Source: Sphingobacteriaceae bacterium (lineage in GTDB: Bacteria > Bacteroidota > Bacteroidia > B-17B0 > Aurantibacillaceae). From it: a stretch of DNA of 64,000 nucleotides. The position numbers and the translations under genes were made by a program. A model generated the notes under the pieces. It did not search any database and had not been told where the DNA came from. It worked only from the letters and a program-made list of their open reading frames with translations. Shown in pieces: positions 46,532 through 56,900 of the stretch (its first letter is position 1; each line of letters opens with the position of its first letter). The stretch spans positions 124,001 to 188,000 of the forward strand of contig JADJLA010000005.1 in assembly GCA_016705695.1 (NCBI GenBank). The letters run 5' to 3'.

Positions 46532-47177
46532 CGATACTTTATACAAAAATGCCAATGCACAAAATGCAAAGGCCATGAAAAAGTATTTGTTAGATCAATT
46601 TGAATTTATTGGTCTCAAAAAACCACAACGCGCAGCTTTATGTAAACCACTGTTTGCGGAAGTAAAACCGATCATTACCGAAAAGTGGATCTTAGAAACG
46701 GCAGCTTTGCTTTGGAAAAAAAAGGAAAGAGAGTTTCATTATGTTGCACTCGATCTGTTTGATAAGAATAGGAAACTGATCACTCCGGCAAGTTTTAAAA
46801 CGCTCAAAAAAATGATCGTCACCAATTCGTGGTGGGATAGTGTGGATGGAATAAGTTCTTATGCCATTGCACCTCTGGTTTTAAATTATCCGAAAATGAA
46901 AAAGGAAATGGAACGTTTTGCGAAGCATAAGAATATGTGGCTTAACCGTGTTGCCATTATCCATCAGATCTTGTACAAAGAAAAAACGGATACCAAATTC
47001 CTTTACAAGGTTTGCGCACGCCATATGCACCGCGAAGAGTTCTTTATACGCAAAGCCATTGGTTGGGCATTAAGACAACATGCTAAGACCAACCGTAAGG
47101 AAGTTTATGCTTTTGTGGAAAAAAACAAGCAAAAGCTCTCCGGTTTAAGCTATCGAGAGGCCCTTAAGCACAAATAA
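46500..47177 (+). CDS. DNA alkylation repair protein (AlkD-like)
   Basis: HEAT-repeat DNA glycosylase-like protein of the AlkC/AlkD superfamily, which removes bulky alkylated bases. The 225-aa sequence shows the family patterns YVALDLFDKN, TNSWWDSVDGISSYAIAPL (with Trp and Asp of the active site), MWLNRVAIIHQILYKE and IRKAIGWALRQHAK. It begins 32 bases inside the preceding membrane-protein gene, so expression may depend on that operon. Confidence 0.92.
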   Translation: MKPAEFVKKVSDTLYKNANAQNAKAMKKYLLDQFEFIGLKKPQRAALCKPLFAEVKPIITEKWILETAALLWKKKEREFHYVALDLFDKNRKLITPASFKTLKKMIVTNSWWDSVDGISSYAIAPLVLNYPKMKKEMERFAKHKNMWLNRVAIIHQILYKEKTDTKFLYKVCARHMHREEFFIRKAIGWALRQHAKTNRKEVYAFVEKNKQKLSGLSYREALKHK

Positions 47178-47220
47178 GTTAAAGTGTCAATAAAAATTCA
47201 GATATTTATCCTTCAAGCGC

Positions 47221-48864
47221 ATGAATTTATTTCGAAAAAAAGATCCCTCTACTGTTAGTTCTGATGAAGGCGATGGTCATGGAGGACATTTAAATAAAGT
47301 TTTAAATGTTCGCGACCTAACTTTTTTTGGTGTTGCGGCAATTATTGGCGGTGGTACGTTTAGTGCTATTGGGCAAGCTTGTCATGCTGCCGGTCCTGCC
47401 GTTGTTATTTTATATGTGATCTGTGCGATCGCTTGTGGTTTTACCGCCATGTGTTATGCAGAATTTGCATCCAGAGTTCCGGTTTCGGGAAGCGCTTATA
47501 CATATGCTTACGTTTCTTTTGGCGAACTATTTGCATGGATCATTGGTTGGGCTTTGTTAATGGAATATTCGATCGGCAACATTTACATAGCATTTTCTTG
47601 GAGTGGGTATTTTACAAATCTTATTCCCGGTTTACCTGAATATCTTACCATAAATTACACAGCAGCGCATAGTGCGTTTTTGAGTAATACATTAGGTGAA
47701 GGATATAGCGCTTGGACCAACGCGCCACAAATTGGGGGCTTAAGAATTATTTTTGATCTTCCTGCGGTTGTTATCAATATATTGATTACTGCATTGGTAT
47801 TTATTGGCACTAAAGAATCCAGGAATATAAGTAATGCGATGGTGCTTGTTAAACTAGTGATCATTGTGCTAGTGATCACAGTTGGAATATTTCATGTGGA
47901 TATTGATAACTGGGAACCTTTTATGCCAAACGGATTTACGGGTGTAATGGCCGGCGTTTCTGCAGTTTTCTTTGCGTATATTGGTTTTGATGCGGTTTCT
48001 ACATTAGCAGAAGAAAGTAAGAACCCTCAGCGTGATCTTCCACGAGGAATGATCTATTCGTTGGTTATTTGTACAGTTATTTATATCATTCTCGCTTTGG
48101 TGCTTACCGGAATGGTGTCGTACACAAGTTTAGGAGTAAGCGATCCTTTAGCAGAGATATTTAAGTCGAAAGGAATTAAGTGGATGTTATTTATTGTATC
48201 AATAGCTGCTGTAGTTGCTATGACGAGCGTGATGTTAGTTTTTCAAATGGGACAACCACGAATCTGGATGAGCATGAGTAGAGATGGTTTGTTACCAAAA
48301 CGATTTGCATCTATTCATCCACGATTCAAAACTCCGGGTTTTTCTACAATTATTACAGGCTTAGTAGTTGGCATCCCCATTTTTTTTACCGATGAGAATT
48401 TTGTTTTAGATTTTACAAGTATTGGAACCCTATTTGCATTTGTTTTGGTTTGTGGAGGTGTACTCACATTGCCTCGTAATACCGATGCTAAGGTAAAAGG
48501 AAAGTTTAGAATGCCTTATGTAAATGCAAAATGGATAGTGCCTGTGATAACTGTTGCGGGAATGACGCTTGTTTTTATGAAAGCATCAGATATATTTTAT
48601 ATTGTAAATGAAGAAGCGAAAACAACCTCGTTTAATTACCCTATGATCATTTTCTTTTTTGTATGGGCTTCAGTTGCTTTATTTTCTTTCATACGTAACT
48701 ATTCATTGATCCCGGTTCTTGGAGTTCTTTCGTGTTGTTATTTACTTACAGGCATGGGTTGGAAAAACTGGGTAATGTTTTTAATATGGTTATTGATAGG
48801 ATTGGCGGTTTATTTATTATACGGCTATAAGAATAGCAAACTCAACACTCAAAATAAAACTTGA
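47221..48864 (+). CDS. APC family amino acid permease (cationic amino acid transporter-like)
   Basis: Inner-membrane transporter of the APC superfamily with about 12-14 TM segments and 547 aa. The first helix pattern is GVAAIIGGGTFSAIGQACHA; TM3 region reads SGSAYTYAYVSFGELFAWIIGW; and YIGFDAVSTLAEESKNPQRDLPRG is characteristic of the CAT subgroup that carries cationic amino acids. Substrate is inferred from the subgroup only. It is followed after 3 bases by the SDR gene. Confidence 0.93.
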   Translation: MNLFRKKDPSTVSSDEGDGHGGHLNKVLNVRDLTFFGVAAIIGGGTFSAIGQACHAAGPAVVILYVICAIACGFTAMCYAEFASRVPVSGSAYTYAYVSFGELFAWIIGWALLMEYSIGNIYIAFSWSGYFTNLIPGLPEYLTINYTAAHSAFLSNTLGEGYSAWTNAPQIGGLRIIFDLPAVVINILITALVFIGTKESRNISNAMVLVKLVIIVLVITVGIFHVDIDNWEPFMPNGFTGVMAGVSAVFFAYIGFDAVSTLAEESKNPQRDLPRGMIYSLVICTVIYIILALVLTGMVSYTSLGVSDPLAEIFKSKGIKWMLFIVSIAAVVAMTSVMLVFQMGQPRIWMSMSRDGLLPKRFASIHPRFKTPGFSTIITGLVVGIPIFFTDENFVLDFTSIGTLFAFVLVCGGVLTLPRNTDAKVKGKFRMPYVNAKWIVPVITVAGMTLVFMKASDIFYIVNEEAKTTSFNYPMIIFFFVWASVALFSFIRNYSLIPVLGVLSCCYLLTGMGWKNWVMFLIWLLIGLAVYLLYGYKNSKLNTQNKT

Positions 48865-48867
48865 TCT

Positions 48868-49632
48868 ATGTTAGTATTGGTTACAGGAGCAACTTCGGGT
48901 ATTGGTAAAAGCACCGCTCAACTTTTTGCAAAGAATGGGTATGATTTGATCATTACCGGTCGCAGAAAAGATCGCTTAGAAAGTGTATCTAAAGAATTAC
49001 AGGCCACTTATAAAGTAAAGGTATTAACGCTGTGTTTTGATGTAAGAAATTTTTCTGAAGTGGAAAATGCGATCAAATCAATTCCGGCTGAATTTAAGAA
49101 TATTGATATTTTAGTGAACAACGCCGGATTGGCCGCGGGATTGTCTGCTATACAAAGCGGTGATCTTTCTCATTGGGAGCGAATGATAGATACCAATATA
49201 AAAGGACTTTTATATATGACTCGAGAAGTATGTAAGGGAATGATTGAACGAAAAAAAGGACATATCGTAAATATTGGTTCCATTGCCGGAAAAGAGGTCT
49301 ACGCGAACGGAAATGTGTATTGCGCAACTAAGCACGCGGTAGATGCATTAAATAAAGGCATGCGCATTGATCTACTTCCGCATAACATTAAAGTAACCGC
49401 CATTAATCCTGGAATGGTAGAAACGGAATTTAGCATTGTGCGTTTTGATGGTGATGAAGAAAAGGCAAAAAGTGTTTATAATGGAATGCAGCCTTTAAAG
49501 CCTGAAGATATTGCCGAAACAATTTACTGGGTTGCTACACGTCCTGCGCATGTAAATATAAATGATGTGATCATTATGCCAAACGTTCAGGCCAGCGCTA
49601 CAAATGTGATCAGAGATTCAAATGCAAAGTAA
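48868..49632 (+). CDS. SDR family NAD(P)-dependent oxidoreductase (YdfG-like)
   Basis: Classical short-chain dehydrogenase of 254 aa. Cofactor loop TGATSGIGKSTAQLF, the NNAGLA motif, the catalytic Ser in VNIGSIAGKEVYANG, and the YCATK Tyr-Lys pair are present, as is INPGMVETEF. It resembles YdfG, a 3-hydroxy acid (serine/allo-threonine) dehydrogenase, so an amino-acid role would fit the permease next door. The end overlaps the next gene by 11 bases. Confidence 0.93.
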   Translation: MLVLVTGATSGIGKSTAQLFAKNGYDLIITGRRKDRLESVSKELQATYKVKVLTLCFDVRNFSEVENAIKSIPAEFKNIDILVNNAGLAAGLSAIQSGDLSHWERMIDTNIKGLLYMTREVCKGMIERKKGHIVNIGSIAGKEVYANGNVYCATKHAVDALNKGMRIDLLPHNIKVTAINPGMVETEFSIVRFDGDEEKAKSVYNGMQPLKPEDIAETIYWVATRPAHVNINDVIIMPNVQASATNVIRDSNAK

Positions 49633-50356
49633 ACTACATACTTGGTGTGCTTTTTTATGTTTAATTGTGTTCAACTCCACTTTGGTGTTTGGACAAAGCC
49701 ATAATTCTCGAGATTCGTATACGCGTTTTGGAATTGCACCCGTGGTTGGTTTTTATAAATTGAACAGTCATCATGCTGTTAACGCAAAGGCAAGAATGAG
49801 TTTCTCGGCTTTCCTTAAACGCGAAAAAAGCATGGACCGCTCTAACCGTGTTTTTCTTTCGATGGGTATTGAATATTTGTTGCATGGTGTAAGCTACCGT
49901 TCGTATTATTTTAGTCAGGATACATTGCAATTGTATGATGAGAGTATGGGTTTTAATTACCGCATGAACATTGGCGAATTGAATTTGCCGATCCAAGCAA
50001 AGCTTACATTTAAAAGCACCACAAATAGTTTATTCACTCCGTATGTTTCGGTTGGATATCATTTAAGATATATCTTGAATACTAATTTAAAGGTTGATCA
50101 AGATGGCGCTCAATTAAAAGATGAATTTGTTCATTTGAAATTTAAGAATCCTTTACTGCACGATAGATTTAACGCGTTTGCAGGGATCAATTTGGGTGTT
50201 CAAAGTCATCGTACGCGTTCAAATTCCATCACCATATTTATTGAGCTTTCGTATCGTTATGGTTTTTCGCCTTATTATTTTAAAACAAATTATTCGGCTT
50301 CCTCTGTATTTCTTAACTCGCAACACTTAGCACTTAATTTAGGAATAGGTTTTTGA
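49622..50356 (+). CDS. exported outer-membrane beta-barrel protein, PorT-like size
   Basis: A 244-aa protein with a signal peptide (ending LVFGQ) and regular amphipathic strands ending in Phe, typical of small OMP barrels of Bacteroidota. Strand-like stretches include FTPYVSVGYHLRYIL and FAGINLGVQSHRTRS. No specific family name can be given. Its start overlaps the SDR stop by 11 bases. Confidence 0.75.
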   Translation: MQSKLHTWCAFLCLIVFNSTLVFGQSHNSRDSYTRFGIAPVVGFYKLNSHHAVNAKARMSFSAFLKREKSMDRSNRVFLSMGIEYLLHGVSYRSYYFSQDTLQLYDESMGFNYRMNIGELNLPIQAKLTFKSTTNSLFTPYVSVGYHLRYILNTNLKVDQDGAQLKDEFVHLKFKNPLLHDRFNAFAGINLGVQSHRTRSNSITIFIELSYRYGFSPYYFKTNYSASSVFLNSQHLALNLGIGF

Positions 50357-50379
50357 TGAAGAGCATAAAAAATTAGCTT

Positions 50380-50387
50380 TACATTTG
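50380..50387 (+). promoter_or_regulatory. -7 box of the J-domain gene
   Basis: TACATTTG, a full match to TAnnTTTG. TTTG lies about 24 bases upstream, longer than usual. A transcript would start near 50393, leaving room for translation to begin near 50411, before the first ATG. Confidence 0.45.
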
Positions 50388-50410
50388 TAAAACGATCAAT
50401 TTAGAGGTTT

Positions 50411-51346
50411 CTGACAAACTATTATCACATATTAGGCTTAGCAAATTTTGCTTCTTCTGCTGAAGTTAAGAATGCTTTTCGTCGTTTGGCTAAAATGTAT
50501 CACCCAGATATTAATCCTTCGGGACAAGAGCATTTTAAAACGGTAGTAAAGGCTTATGAAATGTTGTGCGATAGCTATAAAAAATCGCAATACGACCATC
50601 GACTTAAAAGTTATTTAAACAGCACAAATAAAAGTGCGAATGTTGTTAAGGATAAGCAAGCAAAGGGTTATGATGTGAGTGATGCAGAATTAAAGCGCCG
50701 TCAGTATTATCAGGAGCATTATAAAAAGCAGTACGAGCAAGCTCAACAAAAGGCTGAGAATATCGAATTAAAAAGATCCGGTAACGAATTCAAGAATATT
50801 ATTATAGCAACGCCTTTAGCCGTGTTGCTTATTATGCTTTTGCTGAATGTTTGGAATGATAAACCTAAAATAAAAGTAGTGCCGTATAAGGAAGAAGCAT
50901 TGCCGGCTAAAACACCTAATGAAGAAGAGCGAAAAAGGGTAACTACGGGAGATACTCCTTATGCCGATTATTTTGGCGGCGCGCGAAAAGATACGGTTTA
51001 TAAAGGGGTAATGAAGTTTAAGAACATGTGTGGCAATGACCTCATACTTTTTTTATTCAACAAGAAGAATTTCATAAGAAGTTGTTATGTGGAGCATGGT
51101 TTTGAAGTAAGTTTAGAACTGCTTCCAAAAGAAATTAGTTTAATGCGTATTATGCAAGGCAAGAACTTTGAATATATTCATGAGCTTTCAAAAGCCGGTG
51201 TGTTTGGAGCTTTTAAGGATAGTTGTAAATTTTATCAGAACACTAAGAAATTTAGGTTGAATGGGACTAATGATCTTACACTATTGAACTTTACCGAACA
51301 GGGATTTGTGGAGGTAGGGGAGGAGAATTTCTTTAAGATCCTTTAG
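50411..51346 (+). CDS. membrane-anchored J-domain protein, start codon uncertain
   Basis: N-terminal DnaJ domain, one TM segment, and a C-terminal domain of unknown kind. The first ATG in frame (50486) falls inside the J domain just before YHPDINP, yet the frame upstream reads NYYHILGLANFASSAEVKNA, the missing helices I and II. The frame is open back to TAG at 50402, with only CTG (50411) as a possible start. So either CTG is used or a base is wrong. The TM segment is near residue 133-150. It should stimulate an Hsp70 at the membrane. Confidence 0.78.
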   Translation: MTNYYHILGLANFASSAEVKNAFRRLAKMYHPDINPSGQEHFKTVVKAYEMLCDSYKKSQYDHRLKSYLNSTNKSANVVKDKQAKGYDVSDAELKRRQYYQEHYKKQYEQAQQKAENIELKRSGNEFKNIIIATPLAVLLIMLLLNVWNDKPKIKVVPYKEEALPAKTPNEEERKRVTTGDTPYADYFGGARKDTVYKGVMKFKNMCGNDLILFLFNKKNFIRSCYVEHGFEVSLELLPKEISLMRIMQGKNFEYIHELSKAGVFGAFKDSCKFYQNTKKFRLNGTNDLTLLNFTEQGFVEVGEENFFKIL

Positions 51347-52653
51347 AGAAATTCTGTTAGTTTTTTAGGTGTAATGCGTACTCCTTTATCATTTGCACTT
51401 TTATCTTTCAAAATTTCTTTACGTTCAGTTGTATTTGGATATTTGTTCACGCCAATAAGAACCGACTTATTTTGTTTATAGTTTTCTTTTAAAGCATTAA
51501 AGTCGGTGTTGATCATTTCCTGAATATATTTCGTTTTGATACATGCCATAAAACCACCTTTAGCTTCTATAGTTTTAAATTTTTCCCAGGCATTTTGCGC
51601 TAATTGATCGGTGAGTTGTTCAATATAATAACTTCCTGCAGCCATATCGGCTACTTTGTTCAAATAGCTTTCATCTTTTAAAATATGTTGTTGGTTAATG
51701 GCCATGCGCGAACTAAATTCATTTGCCTGATTAAATAATTGATCGTAACCTGGAATGCTCAAACTATTTGTTCCGCCAATTATAGCGCTCATGGCCTCAG
51801 TAGTACTTCTTAATAAATTTGTATACGCATCCTTCTCGCTTTTATTAAGCATGGTAGTTTGAGCATGAATGTATAATTCGTTCTTGCACCCGTAAGCGTT
51901 CTGTAAAAGATCAATGAGTTTTCTTAAGGCACGAAGTTTGGCGATCTCGGTAAAAAGATCTCCGCCTACCGAAACAGTAACATGAACGGCTTTGTTATTA
52001 AGCGAGTTGCTATCATTCAAAAAATTAAAATAGTCGTTGCAATGCGCCAAGGTAAATGCTAACTCATTTACTTGAGTACTTCCAGCCTCTTGATATAAAG
52101 AAGCATTTACGGGAATATGAACCAATTGTTTTAATACCGAAAGATCTTTTTCTTGTGAATCATGCCACTCTGCATAAAATGCAAATAAGTGTATGGGATC
52201 GATATTTATAAAGCACTTTAATTTACCATCGTAAGCATTTGGTTTACTGTAAATATTTTTTAGATCAGTAAGAATGTGTAAAGCATCATTGCTGATATTG
52301 AATTGCGAATAAATGTGTTCAAGCGAAATATTCTTTAATAGGATCTTTGTGTCAATTTTTTTGTTGATATTGAACACTAATCCTGAAGCGCCTTTTTTAA
52401 GAGCTTGTAAGGCTTGATGATTCGCAAACTTTACATCGTGCACATCAATGGGCTCGCAAATATCCCAATCACTAAATTCAAAAATCGGTTTTCTATTTTC
52501 GGTATGTTCTCCTATATAGAATGGTTTAACATCAAAACCATTTTGCGTATGCCAAGTAAGCGAATCGTATTCAGCTCCCTTCAGATCTTTAATGATCTGC
52601 TCTTTCCATTGCTGCTCGCTTAGGCTGTTAAATTCTGAGAACAATTTTTCCAT
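51343..52653 (-). CDS. mutA: methylmalonyl-CoA mutase small subunit
   Basis: Non-catalytic partner of MutB in the heterodimeric mutase. The protein opens FSEFNSLSEQQWKEQIIKDL and has the family segments LTWHTQNGFDVKPFY and ISIPGYDQLFNQ, but is shorter (436 aa) than full-length mutase chains, ending before a B12 domain, as is usual for the small chain in Bacteroidota. It is the last gene of an operon with two small envelope genes, and its stop overlaps that of the J-domain gene by 4 bases. mutB is at 1-1338. Confidence 0.92.
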   Translation of the reverse strand: MEKLFSEFNSLSEQQWKEQIIKDLKGAEYDSLTWHTQNGFDVKPFYIGEHTENRKPIFEFSDWDICEPIDVHDVKFANHQALQALKKGASGLVFNINKKIDTKILLKNISLEHIYSQFNISNDALHILTDLKNIYSKPNAYDGKLKCFINIDPIHLFAFYAEWHDSQEKDLSVLKQLVHIPVNASLYQEAGSTQVNELAFTLAHCNDYFNFLNDSNSLNNKAVHVTVSVGGDLFTEIAKLRALRKLIDLLQNAYGCKNELYIHAQTTMLNKSEKDAYTNLLRSTTEAMSAIIGGTNSLSIPGYDQLFNQANEFSSRMAINQQHILKDESYLNKVADMAAGSYYIEQLTDQLAQNAWEKFKTIEAKGGFMACIKTKYIQEMINTDFNALKENYKQNKSVLIGVNKYPNTTERKEILKDKSANDKGVRITPKKLTEFL

Positions 52654-52655
52654 CT

Positions 52656-53180
52656 CTACAAAATACTTGAAGCTTCTTTTTTAATATATTCAAGTGCCAC
52701 ATCGTTTGGTAATTTTTTCTCCAAACCTGCTGCAATGTTCAATATCATCATGGCTAGTTCATTACTTGGCGCTTCGTGGTGTACTTTTGTTGCCGAAATA
52801 TTGATGAGTTTAATTAATTCCTCCTTTGCATTTTTAATTAACTCCCACGAGCCATAACTCACATAGATCTGCTGCGATAAATTATGTTCGTATTCCGATT
52901 TAATGGTCCTTATTAATTCCAATTGCAATTGATGGGCGTTCATTCCGTTCTTATTAACGCGAACAACCAAGGTGTTTGGATTAATTCTTTCTAAATAGAT
53001 CACTAAACGTTCGAATGCCTGAATTTTTAACGGTAACACAGCATCGTTGTTTTTTTTACGAATTTCGTATTCGCGTTTTTTCTGATCGTTCTCTAACATA
53101 CTTCTTAAAATGATGTATGTTGCCACAAATACCATGGCAGCGGGTAAAACGATCTTTAATATTTCTAAGAATGCTTCCAT
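52656..53180 (-). CDS. conserved membrane-anchored protein (DUF7935-like)
   Basis: A 174-aa protein with one N-terminal TM segment (about 5-27), a charged coil (ENDQKKREYEIRKKNND), and a cytoplasmic helical domain with LKIQAFERLVIYLERINPNTL. I recall this type of protein next to mutA in other Bacteroidota. No function is known. It overlaps the lipoprotein stop by one base and ends 2 bases before the mutA start. Confidence 0.82.
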   Translation of the reverse strand: MEAFLEILKIVLPAAMVFVATYIILRSMLENDQKKREYEIRKKNNDAVLPLKIQAFERLVIYLERINPNTLVVRVNKNGMNAHQLQLELIRTIKSEYEHNLSQQIYVSYGSWELIKNAKEELIKLINISATKVHHEAPSNELAMMILNIAAGLEKKLPNDVALEYIKKEASSIL

Positions 53181-53815
53181 TATTTTTTTGATTGTTTCGA
53201 TTTCACAAGTTCTATACTTTCCTTATTCTTAAAGAAATAATATACAGGTATTAATTTGTCACCATCACCAACGGTTAATGGAGAAAAAGCAATAATTTCC
53301 TTTAAAAACTCGCCTGTAGTTTTATTGATACGCCACGACTCGAAGAATTCCAGGCCAACGATTTGTTCAACTCTAGAAGTAGAATCGCAAACAAATATGG
53401 TTGTTGTTTTCCCGGCATTTTCCTCTTGGAGCGAGTCACAAATGGTAAATAAACCCTTTCTTTCGTCGAATGTAGAAGCAAGTTTAAATTCAGAATCGGT
53501 CATAACTGAGTTAGAGTCAAGAATTGTCGTTTTTAAGCTTGCCAAATACATTAAGTAATCTTTGTAGGTTAGGTAATTTACACTTGTGCCCATTACCTCA
53601 TCTACATTCGCGCCGCGTGCGTTTAAACTATCAGCTTTAACAAAAGCTTTCCAGTCAGCATCTCTTATAAGCACTTTATAGCTAATTAGTTGTGTTAACT
53701 GTGTTAATTGCGTATCACCTTCAGTGGTTTTCTCAACAACCTTCTCATTTTCATTTTTACATCCGATTAATAGGATTAAACAGAATGCTAAAGTAGCTGC
53801 AATGCTTTTATTCAT
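53180..53815 (-). CDS. putative lipoprotein, first gene of the mutA operon
   Basis: A 211-aa protein with a lipoprotein signal: hydrophobic core then LLIGC, the Cys at residue 19 being the likely lipidated residue. The mature part shows no family I recognise; a segment DSTSRVEQIVGLEFFESWRI is the most patterned. It leads the operon with the DUF7935-like gene and mutA, and is divergent from the alpha-2-macroglobulin gene. Confidence 0.78.
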   Translation of the reverse strand: MNKSIAATLAFCLILLIGCKNENEKVVEKTTEGDTQLTQLTQLISYKVLIRDADWKAFVKADSLNARGANVDEVMGTSVNYLTYKDYLMYLASLKTTILDSNSVMTDSEFKLASTFDERKGLFTICDSLQEENAGKTTTIFVCDSTSRVEQIVGLEFFESWRINKTTGEFLKEIIAFSPLTVGDGDKLIPVYYFFKNKESIELVKSKQSKK

Positions 53816-53921
53816 TATTTGTAAATTTTAGACCATTAATTTCGAGAATTTAATTCATTTTTAAAAATTAAATAAAGTATGGAATAACATTTTTTTTGCA
53901 TCTTTATATAAAGCATTTTTT

Positions 53922-56900
53922 ATGGAAAAGAAGTCGGTTTTAAGCATTATTCTGTTGTTTTTAGGAGGGGTGGTGTTTACACTGCCTTTGTTTTTTAATC
54001 CTTATAACACCATGAAATCAATAAGTTACGGTAAAAATGATTCTTACGAGAAACTTTGGCAAAGGGTGGATAGTTGCGAAAGCAAAGGTTTAACTGAAAG
54101 CGCGTTAAAAATAGTGGAGGTTATTTACCAAAAAGCAAAAACTGACAATAATGCCCCTCAGTTTGTAAAAGCGGTGATCAATCGCATGAAGTACAAACAA
54201 TACAAGGAAGAGTTTTCGCTCGAAAAGAACATTAACGAATTGCAAGTAGAAGTGCAAACCGCAAAGTTTCCGGTGAAGCCTGTTCTGCAGAGTTTATTGG
54301 CCGATGCGTATTGGCAATATTTTAATAATAACCGTTGGAAATTTTATAATCGCACTCAAACCGTTGGATTTAAAAATGAAGATGTTTCAACCTGGGATCT
54401 TAAAACAATTACCTATGCTGTAATAAGTAATTACAAAGAAAGTGTAAGTAATGCCGATAGTTTAAAAGCAACGCGTGTTGATGTTTTTGATGAAGTGATT
54501 TATAAAGGCACGCAAGAATGTCGTGAGTGGCGCCCAACATTATACGATTTTTTGGCGCATCGTGCCTTGGTGTTCATGGCAAACACAGAGCCTAATGTGC
54601 AACGTCCGGCTGCGCGTTTTAATATTAACGATGCAGGTTTTTTAGCACCTGCAAGTGAGTTCACTAAAATACAACTGGTAAACCCGTCGGATAGTTTAGA
54701 AACAAAATATTATGCATTGCAAATAATTCAAGATCTGATCAATTTTCATTTGAACGATAAAAACCCTGATGCATTGATCGATGCTGATCTTTACCGTTTG
54801 GATTACATACATGGTCATACGCAACATCCAAAGAAAGACACGTTGTATTTTAATACGCTTAAGCAATTACAGCAAACTTACAGCACTCATCCACGTTCAA
54901 CCGAAATTGATTTTAGACTTGCAACATGGTATAATAACAAAGCGAGTGAATACAACCCGTTAGAAAATGATAGTTACAAGTGGTACAAAAAGCAAGCAAA
55001 AGAATTGTGCGAAGCTACCATTAAAAAAATGCCTAACACGTATGGCGCTAAACAATGTCAAAATCTTATTTACCAAATTGAAGCAAAATCGTTGAACCTT
55101 ACTTTAGAAGAAGTGAACGAACCATTAAAGCCTTTCCGTGCTTTGGTAAGCTCAACAAACATCAACAAACTTTATTTTAAGATCGTAAAAACCTCGCATC
55201 AGGAATTAAGAAAAGTATATCGCAAAGAATGGGGCGAGAAATTATATAATGCACTCAACAGTTTGCCAAGCGTAAAAGTCTTTGAGCAATCAATTGAAGA
55301 CGATAAAGACTATCAAAAACATCAGCTTGAGATCAAAATGCCGGAATTACCATTTGGACATTATGTAGTGATCACATCTTTAAATCCCGATTTTAAATAT
55401 TCAAATAATTTAGTATCGTATGCACAATGTGTGGTTTCAAACATTGCAACCATGGAACGCCGCCGCGAAGATGATGGCGCATATGATATTTATGCATTGC
55501 ACCGTCAAACCGGCGAAGCATTAAAAAATATTTCTGTACAAGTTTGGCACGAAACATATGATTATACTTCACGCGATTATAAATACACTAAAGGAGATCT
55601 TTTAAAGACCAGCGAAAAAGGTTTATGCAGCATTAAACCAAAAGATAAATACAACGATAATAGTTTTTATTTAGAACTGATAGATGGACAAGACAGTTAT
55701 TTTAATAATAACTCGTACTATACTTACAAACCTGGTGATAATAATTATACAACAACGCATACCCATTTCTTTACCGATAGAGCAATTTATCGTCCTGGCC
55801 AAACGGTTTATTTTAAAGGCATCATTCTTGAAACGAAGAATGGAAAGAGTCCTGTAATCAAACCAAACTATCCCGTTAACGTAACATTTTATGATGCAAA
55901 TTATCAAAAAGTATCTTCATTAGAATTAACGTCGAATGAATATGGCTCAATTAACGGAACATTTATTGCGCCGCAAGGTTTAATGACCGGGCAAATGCAC
56001 ATTACCGATGGACATGGCACAGCGTACATTAGAGTTGAAGAATACAAGCGCCCTAAATTTGAAACTGATTTTGATCCTGTAAAAGGGTCGTTCAAAATTA
56101 ATGATGAGATCACTGTTACCGGAAAGGCAAAAGCTTATGCGGGAAATGTGATCGATGGCGCTAAAGTTTCGTACCGCGTTGTGCGAAAAGTAAATTATCC
56201 ATATTGGTGGTGGTGGTACAGGCCTTACTATAACAGAGGTGGAGATGTAGAAATTTTAAATGGTGAAACATTAACGAATGATACAGGTTCGTACATTATT
56301 AAATTTAAAGCTTCACCTGATGAATCGGTAAATAAAGAAAGTCAGGCAACTTACCAATATCAAATTTTAGCAGATGTTACGGATATAAATGGTGAAACGC
56401 ATTCAACGTCTTCTTATGTAACTGTTGGATATCAATCATTGCAGTTGAATATTTCTAACCAAGCTATTATTGATCAAAAAGCAATTAAGCCTATCAATAT
56501 TATTACAACTAATTTAAATGGTGTAGCCGAAGCTGCTAAAGGAAACTTTACGGTGTACAAATTAAAACAACCGGATAGAGCTTTTCGTGCGCGATTATGG
56601 ACAAGACCCGACAGACATGCACTTTCAAAAGAGGAGTATTATAAAACGTTTCCGAATGATCTGTACGCCGATGAATTAAATAAATTCAAGTGGGAAAAGG
56701 ATAAGCAATTTGAAAAAACATTTGATACAGGTTCAAAAACGGAGTACGACCTAAGCGCCGACCTTAAACATTTGAAGCCGGGCGTTTATATGATCGAGGC
56801 TAATTGTAAAGATAAATTTGGCGAAAGCATTAAAGCATTCCAATATTTTACACTTTATGATAATGGCAGCACAACTATGCCTGAAGTTTTACCGGCTTGG

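Noticed and set aside
53902..53913. CTTTATATAAAG palindrome before the A2M gene as a firm operator
   Set aside because: Twelve bases of A/T-rich palindrome can arise by chance; mentioned only in the gene entry.
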